Shown: in pieces, positions 9,043 to 18,075 of the stretch | How the letters are laid out: every line of letters starts with the position of its first letter | Position numbering within the stretch: the stretch's first letter is position 1 | DNA from: Arthrobacter sp. YN | GTDB lineage: Bacteria > Actinomycetota > Actinomycetes > Actinomycetales > Micrococcaceae | Length of the DNA: 64,000 nt | NCBI RefSeq assembly: GCF_002224285.1 | Contig: NZ_CP022436.1 | Span: 620,001 to 684,000 of the forward strand | Direction of reading: 5' to 3' | Translations under genes and position numbers: made by a program | Notes under the pieces: model-generated | The model's input: only the letters and a program-made list of their open reading frames with translations | Told to the model about the DNA's origin: nothing | Databases searched by the model: none

Positions 9043-9645
9043 TCAGGGCAGTGGGCGGCAACCAATCTGTTCGGCAAAGGCAAGCATCGCGTCGCATGCC
9101 ATTTCGACTGTCACGAGCCTGTTCCCGGCAACAATGTGCAGGCTGTACGCATCTTCAAGTGCCACCATGTTCATGGTTGCCTGGTCCAGGTCGGTGGAGA
9201 TGCGGAACGCGCCCGAGGCGTTGCCCTCTTCGAATATCGCCCGGTAGGTGGCGGTCTGTCGCAGGTACATCTGCTGGACCAAGGTGTCGTGCAGTTCTGA
9301 CTGTCCGGCCATGAAATCGAATTCGTAGAGCAGCCGCATGAGGGCGTCGTCGGGGCCGCTGGGCAGGCCCGCGGAGATGGCCGCCCGGAGCTTTTCAGCG
9401 GGCGAGGAAAGTTGGGCCACCACTGCGTCCCTGTGGTCGCAGAACCGCTCAGTTCCGGCACGATGGGCCTCAACGAGGAGGGCATCCAGATCGTCGAAAT
9501 AGTAGAGCAAAGCCCCTCTGGTCAGCCCGGCCCTCTTGGCGACATCGGTGAGGGATAGTGAGCGCAGACCTTGGGTTGAGGCCTCTTTGAGTGCAGCCTC
9601 CACGAGTTCGGATCGGCGCTGTTCCTGGGTGTTGGGTCTTGCCAT
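9043..9645 (-). CDS. TetR family transcriptional regulator
   Basis: The 200-residue protein has a classical TetR DNA-binding head (RRSELVEAALKEASTQGLRSLSLTDVAKRAGLTRGALLYYFDDLDALLVEA). Its C-terminal domain resembles BetI-type ligand domains. I start it at the ATG at 9645 (MARPNTQEQ) because this is the usual entry into the helix-turn-helix. It is divergent from the APC permease-amidohydrolase operon, with an inverted repeat in between, so it probably represses that operon. Confidence 0.85.
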   Translation of the reverse strand: MARPNTQEQRRSELVEAALKEASTQGLRSLSLTDVAKRAGLTRGALLYYFDDLDALLVEAHRAGTERFCDHRDAVVAQLSSPAEKLRAAISAGLPSGPDDALMRLLYEFDFMAGQSELHDTLVQQMYLRQTATYRAIFEEGNASGAFRISTDLDQATMNMVALEDAYSLHIVAGNRLVTVEMACDAMLAFAEQIGCRPLP

Positions 9646-9690
9646 GCTCTTGACACTATCCGATGTGAGCTGCCACACTCCAATAGTTAT

Positions 9691-9706
9691 TTGACGCCGA
9701 CGTCAA
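9691..9706. promoter_or_regulatory. Candidate TetR operator between TetR and APC permease genes
   Basis: TTGACGCCGACGTCAA has 6-base arms (TTGACG/CGTCAA) around CCGA. It lies in the 79-base divergent gap, and its left arm could also act as a -35 box for the permease operon. Confidence 0.5.
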
Positions 9707-9724
9707 AAAACTAATTCAACCCGA

Positions 9725-11188
9725 ATGGATCCCCATGGAACAGCCCATCACCTCCGTTCCGGCGCAAACCCCAAGTCCCCGAGCGCCGGGACCGGACGAA
9801 ACTATGACGCCTCGCTGTCCCGCAGCCTTGGCCTCGGCGGAAACATCCTCATCACTCTTTCCTCCATCTCTCCGGCCTCCAGCGTCTTCATCCTCGGCGG
9901 CGCCGCGCTGACAGCCTTCGGCACAGGCGTCGTCTGGGGATTCCTGATCGCGGGCGTCGTGAGCATTTTGGTGGCCTTCTGCTATGCCGAACTCGCTTCC
10001 GCCTATCCCGTGGCAGGCGGCGACTATTCACTCGTTTCAAGGGCCTTGGGTCCAGCGTTCGGAGTCGCGACCTTCTTCATCAGCTTGGTGTCCTTGCCCC
10101 TGATCGTGGCGGTCTTCGCACTGGGCGTAGCGGACTATCTGGGAGTAGCGATCGCGGGACTCTCTCCACTGCAGACGGCGCTTGCCGTAGTTGTTCTCAC
10201 CACCATCACCGCTTGCTTCAATATTCGGGCCAACGCCTGGCTCACGGGCGTCTTCCTGTTCATAGAGCTGGCAGCTCTTGTGCTCCTGGCGGTCTTGGGT
10301 TTGATCCATATTGAGCGTCCTGTCGAAACACTGTTTACGGCCCAAGCCCTGGATCCCGACACAGGCTCATTGGCGCCGCTTGCCATATCCGGGCTCATGA
10401 TCTGCGTGACGCAAGGGATCTTCTCCTTCAACGGTTACGGGGGAGCGGTCTACTTTGCGGAGGAAACCAAGAATCCCAAGCGCAACCTTGCCCGTGCGGT
10501 GATCTGGAGCGCGGCCGTAACCATCGCCGTCGAGATCGTCCCGCTCGGTGCGATCCTCCTTGGTGCGTCCTCCCAAGAGGAGCTGTTCGGCTCTGAACTC
10601 CCCGTGGAAGTCTTTCTGAGCGAACGTGCCGGGGAAGCTGTCACCATGCTGGTTCTGCTGGCGGTGGCGTTTGCCATCATCAACGCGATCATTGCCATCA
10701 CCCTCCAAGCCGGGCGCCTGCTGTATGCGGCTGCCCGTGATCAGGCCCTGCCCGGGGGTGTGTCCCGCGGCCTGCGCCGTGTGAGCGCCAAGGGTCAAGT
10801 GCCGGTCGCGGCCACCGCCGTCATGGGCGTCTTTGCTTTCCTGGCCTGCTTCGCTCCGATTGAAGTCCTGCTCACGGCTACGGGTTCCACGCTCACGTTC
10901 AGCTACCTTTTCATTGCGTTGGCGGCCATCCACCACCGCCGCACCAACGGCAGCCGGACCGGCTACCGGATGCCGTGGTGGCCCCTTCCACCGGCTTTGT
11001 GCATCGCTGCGCTGTGCTTGGTGTTCATCGTGGCAATTCTGGACCCGGCGCAATGGCTCAGCCTGGGCATCTCCCTGGTCTTCGTGACCGGCGGCTTCGC
11101 CTATTACTTCCTGTACCTCCGGCCGCGGAGCGGGACCCACCTTCTGTTGCTGGACGCTGTTATTGACGAGGAGAACCACAATGCTTGA
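9725..11188 (+). CDS. APC superfamily amino acid/amine permease
   Basis: The 487-residue protein has about 12 hydrophobic segments. Helix 1 (LGLGGNILITLSSISPASSVFILGGAAL) contains the unwound substrate-binding motif of APC transporters, and FCYAELASAYPVAGGDYSLVSRALG is the conserved helix 2-3 region. These proteins import amino acids, polyamines or related amines by proton or sodium symport. The gene overlaps the amidohydrolase start by 8 bases, so the imported compound is probably that enzyme's substrate, for example an N-acylated amine or amide. Confidence 0.9.
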   Translation: MDPHGTAHHLRSGANPKSPSAGTGRNYDASLSRSLGLGGNILITLSSISPASSVFILGGAALTAFGTGVVWGFLIAGVVSILVAFCYAELASAYPVAGGDYSLVSRALGPAFGVATFFISLVSLPLIVAVFALGVADYLGVAIAGLSPLQTALAVVVLTTITACFNIRANAWLTGVFLFIELAALVLLAVLGLIHIERPVETLFTAQALDPDTGSLAPLAISGLMICVTQGIFSFNGYGGAVYFAEETKNPKRNLARAVIWSAAVTIAVEIVPLGAILLGASSQEELFGSELPVEVFLSERAGEAVTMLVLLAVAFAIINAIIAITLQAGRLLYAAARDQALPGGVSRGLRRVSAKGQVPVAATAVMGVFAFLACFAPIEVLLTATGSTLTFSYLFIALAAIHHRRTNGSRTGYRMPWWPLPPALCIAALCLVFIVAILDPAQWLSLGISLVFVTGGFAYYFLYLRPRSGTHLLLLDAVIDEENHNA

Positions 11189-12875
11189 CCTGCTGCTTCA
11201 CAACGGGGCTGTCCGCACTTTTGATGGTGCCGGCTGGGCCCGGGCCGTCGGGATCACCGGCGGATACATCACCTACGTGGGAACGGACGCTGATGCTCCG
11301 GCGGCCCGCCATCGGATCGACCTCAACGGGCGCCTGCTGACTCCCGGCATCATTGACAGCCACAACCACCTGCTCCTCGGCTTCGACCCGGATGCCGTTA
11401 GCCTCGAAGGTGCTTCCTCCCTGGACGAAGTCCGGAAGCGGATCGCCGAACACGCAAGGGAGCGGCCGGAGCTGGACTGGATCTGCGCCGAGAATGCCGT
11501 GTATTCGGTGGTGGAAGGGCGGCGGCCCAATGCATCGGACCTATGTGGAGTGACCGATCGCCCGGTGTTCATCACCACCTACGACCAGCACTCGGTGTGG
11601 CTCAACGACGCCGCGCTGAGAGTGCTGGGCATCAACCATGAATCATCCATCCCGTGGGGACGTCCGGAAGTCGATGCCGATGGGAACCCGACCGGGTGGG
11701 TCACCGACTTCTACACGAGTGCCATGACCGCCTCAGGACTGCGCGGACTGCAACGCGATATCCCCATGTATTCTCCTGACCGTCGCTACCGGCGCATCAC
11801 CTCAAGCCTGGCGATGGCTGCAGCGAGCGGCATCACCACGGTGGTGGAACCCCAGGTGCCCTTGGCGGAGCTCGATCTCATGTATCGGGCCCGGGCAGAG
11901 GGGAAAATGCACTCACGCGTGATCACCGCTCTCTTCCACCCCGTGGGTTCCGACGCAGAGTTCCGCAAGGACCTGCGCGAGGCAGTGGACAGTGCGCCAG
12001 TGGACGACATGCTTCGGCTTGGGCCGGTCAAGCTGTACGCAGATGATGTGATCGAACCACACACTGCCGCCATGCTTGCCGACTACGCCAACCGGCCGGG
12101 CCACCGCGGCGCACCGAGTATGCCACCCAACGAGTTCACGGCGATGCTGGGCGAGCTCCATAGGCTTGGCTTCCAAACCCACACCCACGCCACCGGCGAC
12201 TTGGGAGTGCGCATGGCGTTGGATGCGATTGAAAGCGCCCAACGCAGCAACCGCACCAAGGACCGCCGTCACGGAGTTGTGCACGTGGAGTGTTTGGACG
12301 ACGCCGATCTGCCTCGCTTCGCCCAGTTGGGAGTTGTTCCTGCAATGCAGCCGCGGCACTGTTCGCCGGACTTGGTGGCCGGAACGTGGATGGACAACGT
12401 TGGCGAGGAGCGCTGGGACCGTGCGTGGCGGTTCAAGTCACTCGCAGAATCGGGCGCCCGGTTGGCTTTTTCCAGCGACTGGCAGGTGGGGGAGATGGAC
12501 CCCCTGGTGGGTTTCTACACCGCACTCACCAGGGCGGGACTCGACGGCGGCTCGGCCTGGACCTCGGATGAGCGCCTCGACCTCGACACCACCCTCCGTG
12601 CGTATACACAAGGCGGCGCGTGGGCGTGGCACGCCGAGAACGAACTGGGCGTTATCCGCGTGGGAGCCAGGGCCGACGTCGTGGTCTGGTCTGCCAACCT
12701 GTACACGCTGGAGGCATCGGAACTGCTCGGCGAGCGGGCTGATCTGACAATCGTCGGTGGCGCCGTAGTCCACGACGCCCGCCGGGAGTTCAGCGACGAG
12801 CCGCCGGTGCCCGCGTCAGCGGCCGTCGTTGGGCACGGAGTCCCGGCCGAGTCGCACTCGACCTGCGCGCACTGA
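11181..12875 (+). CDS. YtcJ-like metal-dependent amidohydrolase
   Basis: The 564-residue protein belongs to the amidohydrolase superfamily group of YtcJ and N-substituted formamide deformylase. The first metal motif is SHNHLLL at the end of the N-terminal strand (GRLLTPGIIDSHNH). Later metal and proton-transfer positions are HTHATGD, VHVECL, MQPRHCSPD and SSDWQVGEMDPL. The C-terminal TQGGAWAWHAENELGVIRVGARADVVVW is the usual family ending. It would cleave an amide-type bond in the cytoplasm. The ATG at 11181 has GACGAGGAG upstream and overlaps the permease gene, so the two are translationally coupled. Confidence 0.88.
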   Translation: MLDLLLHNGAVRTFDGAGWARAVGITGGYITYVGTDADAPAARHRIDLNGRLLTPGIIDSHNHLLLGFDPDAVSLEGASSLDEVRKRIAEHARERPELDWICAENAVYSVVEGRRPNASDLCGVTDRPVFITTYDQHSVWLNDAALRVLGINHESSIPWGRPEVDADGNPTGWVTDFYTSAMTASGLRGLQRDIPMYSPDRRYRRITSSLAMAAASGITTVVEPQVPLAELDLMYRARAEGKMHSRVITALFHPVGSDAEFRKDLREAVDSAPVDDMLRLGPVKLYADDVIEPHTAAMLADYANRPGHRGAPSMPPNEFTAMLGELHRLGFQTHTHATGDLGVRMALDAIESAQRSNRTKDRRHGVVHVECLDDADLPRFAQLGVVPAMQPRHCSPDLVAGTWMDNVGEERWDRAWRFKSLAESGARLAFSSDWQVGEMDPLVGFYTALTRAGLDGGSAWTSDERLDLDTTLRAYTQGGAWAWHAENELGVIRVGARADVVVWSANLYTLEASELLGERADLTIVGGAVVHDARREFSDEPPVPASAAVVGHGVPAESHSTCAH

Positions 12876-12876
12876 A

Positions 12877-12897
12877 GGGACGACGACGGCGGGTCGC
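12877..12897. repeat. Half copy of the ACGACGACGGC repeat (copy E)
   Basis: GACGACGACGGCGGGTCGCC directly follows the amidohydrolase stop, between two convergent genes, and matches the left arm of copy A at 2797. A complementary right arm is not visible, so this is a degenerate or half element. Confidence 0.45.
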
Positions 12898-12903
12898 CTC
12901 GGC

Positions 12904-13641
12904 TCATCGGCGGTCCTTGGCAGCTGCTTCGGCAATAGCGATGCTGAGGTCTTCGGGCCGGCTCCACATCGGCCAGTGGCCAGTGGGGAGGTCGACAAGT
13001 TCGAGGTTACGGAGGGTGGCGACCTCTGCCATCATGGGGTCACCTTCGCGCACCATCTGCATCAGAACCTCGGAGGGATATGAGCAGGCGATGATCGTCG
13101 AGGGGACGTTTCGTCGGGAGTCGTCCTGAAGGTGCAGTGAAGCGCGCACGACGTTCGCGGGCATCGGCACCGCTCGCTGACGGAATAGTTCAAGGTCGCT
13201 CCTGCTGAGCCCGTCGAGGCTGGCGCCCAGCTGTTCAAACGGTGGCAGCACTACTTCTTGTTGATCTGGTGGCACGGACGCATCGAAGACAGAGCCATCC
13301 GAGGACGGGCCACTGTCGACGTAGATGATCCTGGTGACCGCGGTGGGGTTCTGGTCCAGGAGTACGGAGGCGGGGACTCCGGCGCCGCTGTGAACGACGA
13401 GCACCACTGAGGAACCGTCGTTGCCGGCAGTCCTCACCGCCAAGTGCAAACCGTCGGCCTGGTCGGACAGAGTCCTTGAAGCCCGCTGGGGATCCTCGGG
13501 GTCAAGGCCCGGCAGCGTCACTGCTATGACGCGGTGGCCGCGGCTGCGCAGATCGGCCGCGACGGCGTCCCACGCCCATCCACCCAGCCAGTGGCCGGGG
13601 ACGAGAACGATTGACGTTTGGGTGGTTGTGATTGTTTCCAT
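12904..13641 (-). CDS. Alpha/beta hydrolase
   Basis: The 245-residue enzyme starts with the oxyanion-hole strand IVLVPGHWLGGWAWD (residues 11-25) and carries the nucleophile in VVHSGAG (Ser85). A DLPTGHWPMWS segment near the C-terminus supplies the catalytic His. The overall style matches the small esterases related to plant methyl-esterases and hydroxynitrile lyases. It is divergent from the WYL regulator and probably its target. The substrate is unknown. Confidence 0.85.
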   Translation of the reverse strand: METITTTQTSIVLVPGHWLGGWAWDAVAADLRSRGHRVIAVTLPGLDPEDPQRASRTLSDQADGLHLAVRTAGNDGSSVVLVVHSGAGVPASVLLDQNPTAVTRIIYVDSGPSSDGSVFDASVPPDQQEVVLPPFEQLGASLDGLSRSDLELFRQRAVPMPANVVRASLHLQDDSRRNVPSTIIACSYPSEVLMQMVREGDPMMAEVATLRNLELVDLPTGHWPMWSRPEDLSIAIAEAAAKDRR

Positions 13642-13678
13642 GTCTCCATGGTCGCGCGCGCTCCGGACAACCCCATGT

Positions 13679-13709
13679 CACTATTTCAGTCACTATTTCT
13701 GCGATAGTG
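13679..13709. promoter_or_regulatory. Candidate operator for the WYL regulator
   Basis: TCACTATTTC occurs twice in tandem (13678-13687 and 13690-13699), and the second copy forms an inverted repeat with ATAGTG (CACTAT at 13691-13696 with ATAGTG at 13704-13709). It fills the short gap between the divergent hydrolase and WYL genes. Confidence 0.5.
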
Positions 13710-13714
13710 GCAGA

Positions 13715-14403
13715 ATGAACAGAACCGCGCGCCTTCATGCCCTCACCGAGTCACTGCGCCGGGCAGGCACTCGTGGTCGCACTGCGCAGCAGCTTGCCGA
13801 TGAGTTTGAGGTAGCCATTCGCACCATCAAACGTGACTTGGCCGCTCTCCAGGCTGGCGGGTTGCCAGTCTGGGGCGAACAGGTCCAGGCGGCGGCTACG
13901 GGGTGACGGAAATGTCGTCGCTGCCGTCGGTGAATCTCACCGCCGCGCAGGCGTTGGCCCTCAGCGCGGCAGTGTCCGCGAGCAATCAAGCACCGTTTTC
14001 CGATTCGGCCCGCGCCGCGATCCGGAAAGTGGTTGACGTGCTGGACCCAGTTGCCCGCCGTCGAGCCGCTGAACTGTCCCATCGAATCTGGGTCGACGTC
14101 GGCCCGGCGCCTCACCGTCGGGTGATGTCAGTGCTTGAGCAAGCCACTATTGACCAAGTCACCGTAAAACTGACCTACACCGATTCCAAGGGCGACACCA
14201 CGCAACGTGAGGTGGAGCCGATGATCTTCGCTCTCAACGGCAATCGGTGGATGCTTGTGGCGTGGTGCAGATTGCGTGACGGCATCCGTTGGTTTGATCT
14301 GACCCGGATCCAGCGGGCAACCGCCACTCGTCATCCATGCACGGGCCATCACGTCGACGAGATCGGCACCCCGCCCGAATTTGCGCGCCCCATCGACATC
14401 TAG
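13715..14403 (+). pseudogene. YafY-type HTH/WYL transcriptional regulator, frameshifted
   Basis: The first frame (13715-13906) encodes a DeoR-like winged helix-turn-helix (RLHALTESLRRAGTRGRTAQQLADEFEVAIRTIKRDLAALQAGGLPVWGE). The second frame continues with the linker and WYL domain (LTYTDSKGDTTQREVEP ... NRWMLVAWCRLRDGIRWFDLTRI) to 14403. Adding one G at 13882-13883 restores the family's GPGGGYGV turn and a 229-residue protein. The name-giving W-Y-L is W-M-L here. Such regulators sense small ligands through the WYL domain. The gene ends in a CTAG overlap with the convergent GntR gene. Confidence 0.85.
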
Positions 14404-15086
14404 CCGTTCGGCTGCCACGGCAGCGGCCGTGCAGCGGGGTCCCCTCCCATGGCTTCGGCCAAGCGTTCCCGCGCGCGGCCGAGGTGTTCGTCCAGCAAGG
14501 CGGCTGCTGCGTCCGCTTGGCCGGACTCGATGAGCTCAAGTATTTTCTGGTGTTCCGCATGGATCAGCGAGGTATCCAGGAGATGCAGGGACTGGACGCG
14601 GACCATGCACATCCGCACTTCTCCCACGAGCGAGCGGTACATCCGGCTGAGGCGCTCGTTGCCCACGGCGTCAATCAGGCTGGTGTGGAAACGCATGTCA
14701 GGTTCCACCACGTCCAGGGGAGTGCCGCTTTGGAGCGCGGCGATGTCCCGGTTCGCCTGCACTGCTCCCTCCGGAACCGTCTTGCTGTGGGCGAGCCTCC
14801 GCAGAACTTCACTTTCCAGATAAGCCCGGGCCAGGTAGATGTCTCGCACGGAGTCCGTTCCGAGCTCCACAACGCGAGCGGTCTTGTGCGTTCCACGCTC
14901 CAGCAATCCTTCGGGGACGAGCTTCTCGATTGACGCCTTGGCGGTGGGGCGGGCTACCTCGTACGACGACGCTACGTCGGTTTCGGTGAGGGTGTCACCG
15001 GGATGGAGGTCACCGGCAAAGATGCGGCTCCGGAGATCTGCTGCGATCGCGTCCACTATTGAGACTGCTGATACTCGCCCGGACAT
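14400..15086 (-). CDS. GntR family regulator, FCD (FadR-type) subfamily
   Basis: The 228-residue protein has an N-terminal winged helix (IVDAIAADLRSRIFAGDLHPGDTLTETDVASSYEVARPTAKASIEKLVPEGLL) and an all-helical FCD ligand domain with metal-ligand-type residues (RAYLESEVLRRL, DMRFHTSLIDAVGN, HAEHQKILELI). FCD regulators commonly sense organic acids. It is divergent from the FAD/Fe-S dehydrogenase gene, and a site fitting the LldR-type consensus lies between them, so it probably acts like an LldR-type repressor of 2-hydroxyacid oxidation. Confidence 0.88.
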   Translation of the reverse strand: MSGRVSAVSIVDAIAADLRSRIFAGDLHPGDTLTETDVASSYEVARPTAKASIEKLVPEGLLERGTHKTARVVELGTDSVRDIYLARAYLESEVLRRLAHSKTVPEGAVQANRDIAALQSGTPLDVVEPDMRFHTSLIDAVGNERLSRMYRSLVGEVRMCMVRVQSLHLLDTSLIHAEHQKILELIESGQADAAAALLDEHLGRARERLAEAMGGDPAARPLPWQPNG

Positions 15087-15164
15087 AACGCCTCCTTAAG
15101 GTCCAACGCTTTGGTTCAATTTTGCCAGACAAGTCAACAATGTTGCCTTGACCGGCATGTGTAC

Positions 15165-15175
15165 TTGTTAGACAA
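15165..15175. promoter_or_regulatory. LldR-type GntR operator
   Basis: TTGTTAGACAA fits TNGTNNNACNA, the consensus described for the actinobacterial lactate regulator LldR. It lies 22-32 bases before the FAD/Fe-S dehydrogenase start. A further small palindrome, CAACAATGTTG, lies at 15135-15145. Confidence 0.6.
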
Positions 15176-15196
15176 TCGGGTGAATAGCGATATGGA

Positions 15197-18037
15197 TTGG
15201 ATGGTTCCTTCGTGCCTTCTCTTGACGTTTCCGGCTTCCGATCGGCGGTGCAAGACCCAGGAGCGGTGAGCACCCGGGCGATTGATCTTCATGCGAACGC
15301 TCATGACGCCTCGCATTTCCTCTTGATTCCGCAGGCTGTGGTGACAGCGGAAAGTGCTGCCGACGTCGGAGGTTTGTTGCGCGCCAGCGCCGCCCAGGGC
15401 GTGCCGCTGACGTTCCGTTCCGGCGGTACCAGCTTGAGCGGGCAGGCCGTCACGGACGGCGTGCTGGTGGATGTGCGCCGGAACTTCAGGGACATTGAAG
15501 TGCTCGACGACGGCGCCCGGGTTCGCGTCCAGCCTGGCGTCACCGTTCGGGCACTTAACGCGCGGCTGGCACGCTACGGCCGGAAGTTCGGGCCCGATCC
15601 GGCCAGCGAAGCGGCGTGCACCATTGGCGGTGTGGTGGCCAACAACTCCTCCGGCATGAACTGCGGCACCGTGGACAACACGTACCGCACACTTGAATCG
15701 CTGACCCTGGTGCTGCCCTCCGGGACGGTCATGGACACCGGGGCGCCCGATGCCGATCAAAAGCTCCGCGCCCTGGAACCGGAGCTTTATAAGGGCTTGG
15801 CGCGGTTGGCTGAACGGGTCCGGAGCAACAAGGACTCAGTGCAGAGGATCCGCCAGCAGTTTTCCATGAAGAACACCATGGGCTACGGCCTGAACTCCCT
15901 GCTGGACTTCCGGAACCCGGTGGACATCATGGCGCACCTGATCATCGGCAGCGAAGGCACCCTGGGGTTCGTGGCCGAGGCGGTGTTCCGGACCATTCCG
16001 CGGCTCCAGCACGCTGCGGCGGGCCTTCTGGTTTTTCCCGATCTCGAGGCCGCCAATGCTGCGCTGCCCGCACTCGTTGACACCGGGGCGGCCACCATCG
16101 AACTGATGGATGCGCTTTCACTCAAGGTGGGCCAAACGCTCAAGGGGACTCCCGCCGTCGTGCATGACATTGCGGTCCGTGACCATGCCGCCCTTCTGGT
16201 GGAGTATTCCGCAGGTAGTGCCGGCCAACTGGAGGAGCTTCAGGTGGGCGGATCGGCAATCCTGCAGCGCCTTGGTTTGTCAGCTCCTGCGCACTTCACC
16301 CCCGATGCCACGGAACGCGGTCAGTTGTGGCAGTTGCGAAAGGGACTTTATGCTTCCGTGGCCGGCGCGCGCCCCCAAGGCACCACGGCTCTGTTGGAAG
16401 ACATTGTGGTGCCGGTGCCCGTGCTGGGTCGCACTTGCCGGGGCTTGATCGGGCTGTTTGAAAAGTACGGGTACAGCAACAGCGTGATCTTCGGCCATGC
16501 CAAGGACGGCAACGTCCACTTCATGCTGACCGACGGCTTTGCCTCGACGTCCGAACTGGACCGATACAGCGCCTTCACCGAGGACATGGTGGACCTTGTC
16601 CTTGCCGAAGGAGGGTCGTTGAAAGCCGAACACGGCACGGGGCGTGTCATGGCCCCGTTCGTCCGCCGTCAATACGGCGACGAGCTCTACGACGTCATGC
16701 GCACCATCAAACGACTCTTCGACCCCGCAGGCATGCTGAACCCGGGTGTGGTGATGGATGAGGACCCCGTGGCCCACCTCCGGCATATCAAGACGGCGCC
16801 GCCAGTAGCGGAGGAAGTGGACCGCTGCGTTTCCTGCGGATATTGCGAACCGGTGTGTCCCAGTAAGGACATCACCCTCACGCCGCGCCAGAGAATCGTC
16901 ACGCTGCGTGCCATTGAATCTGCGCGAATGGCCGGAGACTTGGCGTTGGTGAAGGAGCTGGAGCGAGACTACGAGTACGAGTCGGTGGACACCTGCGCCG
17001 TGGACGGCATGTGCCAAACCGCCTGCCCGGTGGACATCAACACAGGATCGCTGGTGAAGCGCCTGAGGAAGAACGACGCCGGCAAACTCGCCAACGGTGC
17101 GTGGAACGCCGCAGCCAAGCACTGGGAAGGTGTCACCCGCGGAGCGGCTCTTGCGCTCACGGTGGTGGACAAGCTTCCAGCGGCCGTCATCAAGCCGCCC
17201 AATAAAGCGGCGCGGGCTGTCCTGGGGGCAGATGCTGTACCCCTCTACTCCACGGAGCTTCCAGGCGGAGGTTCACCGCGGAAACGCCCTGCTCCTTCGG
17301 GGCATGTTGATGCCGTCTATTTCCCTTCCTGCGTCAACACCATGTTCGGTCCGGCAGGGGCATTACCTGAAGCCGGCGGACGCGGCGTGCAGTACAGCTT
17401 TGAACAACTCTCTGCCCGGGCAGGGCTAAAGCTCCTGGTTCCACAAGGTATTGACGGCCTGTGCTGCGGGACGCCATGGTCCTCCAAAGGAATGGCTAAA
17501 GGCCAGGAAACCATGAAAGCGAAAACCCTGGCGGCACTCCGGACGGCAACCCATAACGGCGAGCTGCCCATCGTCTGCGACGCGTCGTCCTGCACCGAGG
17601 GCCTGCGCCATGCGGTGGAATCGGATATTCCAGCGGAAGGTCAGCTTCCCCTGCGCATCGTGGACGCCGTGGACTTCGCCGCCGAACGGATACTGCCCCT
17701 GCTGCCCGAGCACGGGAAACTTCAAACATTGGTGCTGCATCCCACCTGCTCGTCAACGCGGATGGGACTCAACGATGCGCTGGGCGTGGTTGCCGGTGCA
17801 GTGGCGGAACGCGTGGACATTCCCGAGAACTGGGGTTGTTGTGCGTTTGCCGGTGACAGGGGCATGTTGCATCCGGAACTGACGGCGTCGGCAACAGCGC
17901 GTCAGGCCGCGGACGTAGCGGACCTGGACGCTGTTGCCCACGCCTCCTGCAACAGAACCTGTGAACTCGGCATGACACGGGCCACGGGATCCCAGTACCG
18001 GCATGTACTGGAGTTACTGGAAGAGGTCACCCGGTAA
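15197..18037 (+). CDS. FAD-binding and 4Fe-4S dehydrogenase (D-lactate/2-hydroxyacid type)
   Basis: This 946-residue fusion has an FAD_binding_4 domain (about 40-190, with TFRSGGTSLSGQAV and FGPDPASEAACTIGGVVANNSSGMNCG), an FAD-oxidase C-terminal domain (to about 520, GHAKDGNVHFML and AEHGTGRVMAPFV), a dicluster ferredoxin domain (CVSCGYCEPVCPS near 545 and CAVDGMCQTACPV near 600) and two CCG-type domains (LCCGTPW near 756, GCCAFAGDRG near 880). Such proteins oxidise D-lactate, D-2-hydroxyglutarate or a related 2-hydroxyacid and pass electrons to the membrane quinone pool. Weak ribosome binding sites make the start uncertain (ATG 15197 or GTG 15212). Its divergent GntR partner supports a hydroxyacid substrate. 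Confidence 0.88.
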   Translation: MDGSFVPSLDVSGFRSAVQDPGAVSTRAIDLHANAHDASHFLLIPQAVVTAESAADVGGLLRASAAQGVPLTFRSGGTSLSGQAVTDGVLVDVRRNFRDIEVLDDGARVRVQPGVTVRALNARLARYGRKFGPDPASEAACTIGGVVANNSSGMNCGTVDNTYRTLESLTLVLPSGTVMDTGAPDADQKLRALEPELYKGLARLAERVRSNKDSVQRIRQQFSMKNTMGYGLNSLLDFRNPVDIMAHLIIGSEGTLGFVAEAVFRTIPRLQHAAAGLLVFPDLEAANAALPALVDTGAATIELMDALSLKVGQTLKGTPAVVHDIAVRDHAALLVEYSAGSAGQLEELQVGGSAILQRLGLSAPAHFTPDATERGQLWQLRKGLYASVAGARPQGTTALLEDIVVPVPVLGRTCRGLIGLFEKYGYSNSVIFGHAKDGNVHFMLTDGFASTSELDRYSAFTEDMVDLVLAEGGSLKAEHGTGRVMAPFVRRQYGDELYDVMRTIKRLFDPAGMLNPGVVMDEDPVAHLRHIKTAPPVAEEVDRCVSCGYCEPVCPSKDITLTPRQRIVTLRAIESARMAGDLALVKELERDYEYESVDTCAVDGMCQTACPVDINTGSLVKRLRKNDAGKLANGAWNAAAKHWEGVTRGAALALTVVDKLPAAVIKPPNKAARAVLGADAVPLYSTELPGGGSPRKRPAPSGHVDAVYFPSCVNTMFGPAGALPEAGGRGVQYSFEQLSARAGLKLLVPQGIDGLCCGTPWSSKGMAKGQETMKAKTLAALRTATHNGELPIVCDASSCTEGLRHAVESDIPAEGQLPLRIVDAVDFAAERILPLLPEHGKLQTLVLHPTCSSTRMGLNDALGVVAGAVAERVDIPENWGCCAFAGDRGMLHPELTASATARQAADVADLDAVAHASCNRTCELGMTRATGSQYRHVLELLEEVTR

Positions 18038-18075
18038 ACGTCCTGTACCAGGGTCGCGGTCAGCTGGCCGGTGCT

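Noticed and set aside
9043..9645. This TetR protein as a regulator of the downstream glycerophosphodiesterase gene
   Set aside because: The only clear inverted repeat lies on the other side, next to the APC permease operon; nothing similar precedes the phosphodiesterase gene.
12877..12905. A full hairpin between the amidohydrolase and alpha/beta hydrolase genes
   Set aside because: Only the left arm of the repeat family is present; no matching right arm can be paired convincingly.
16280..17122. A 280-codon open frame antisense to the FAD/Fe-S dehydrogenase
   Set aside because: It lies wholly inside the conserved dehydrogenase domains and has no recognisable protein features.
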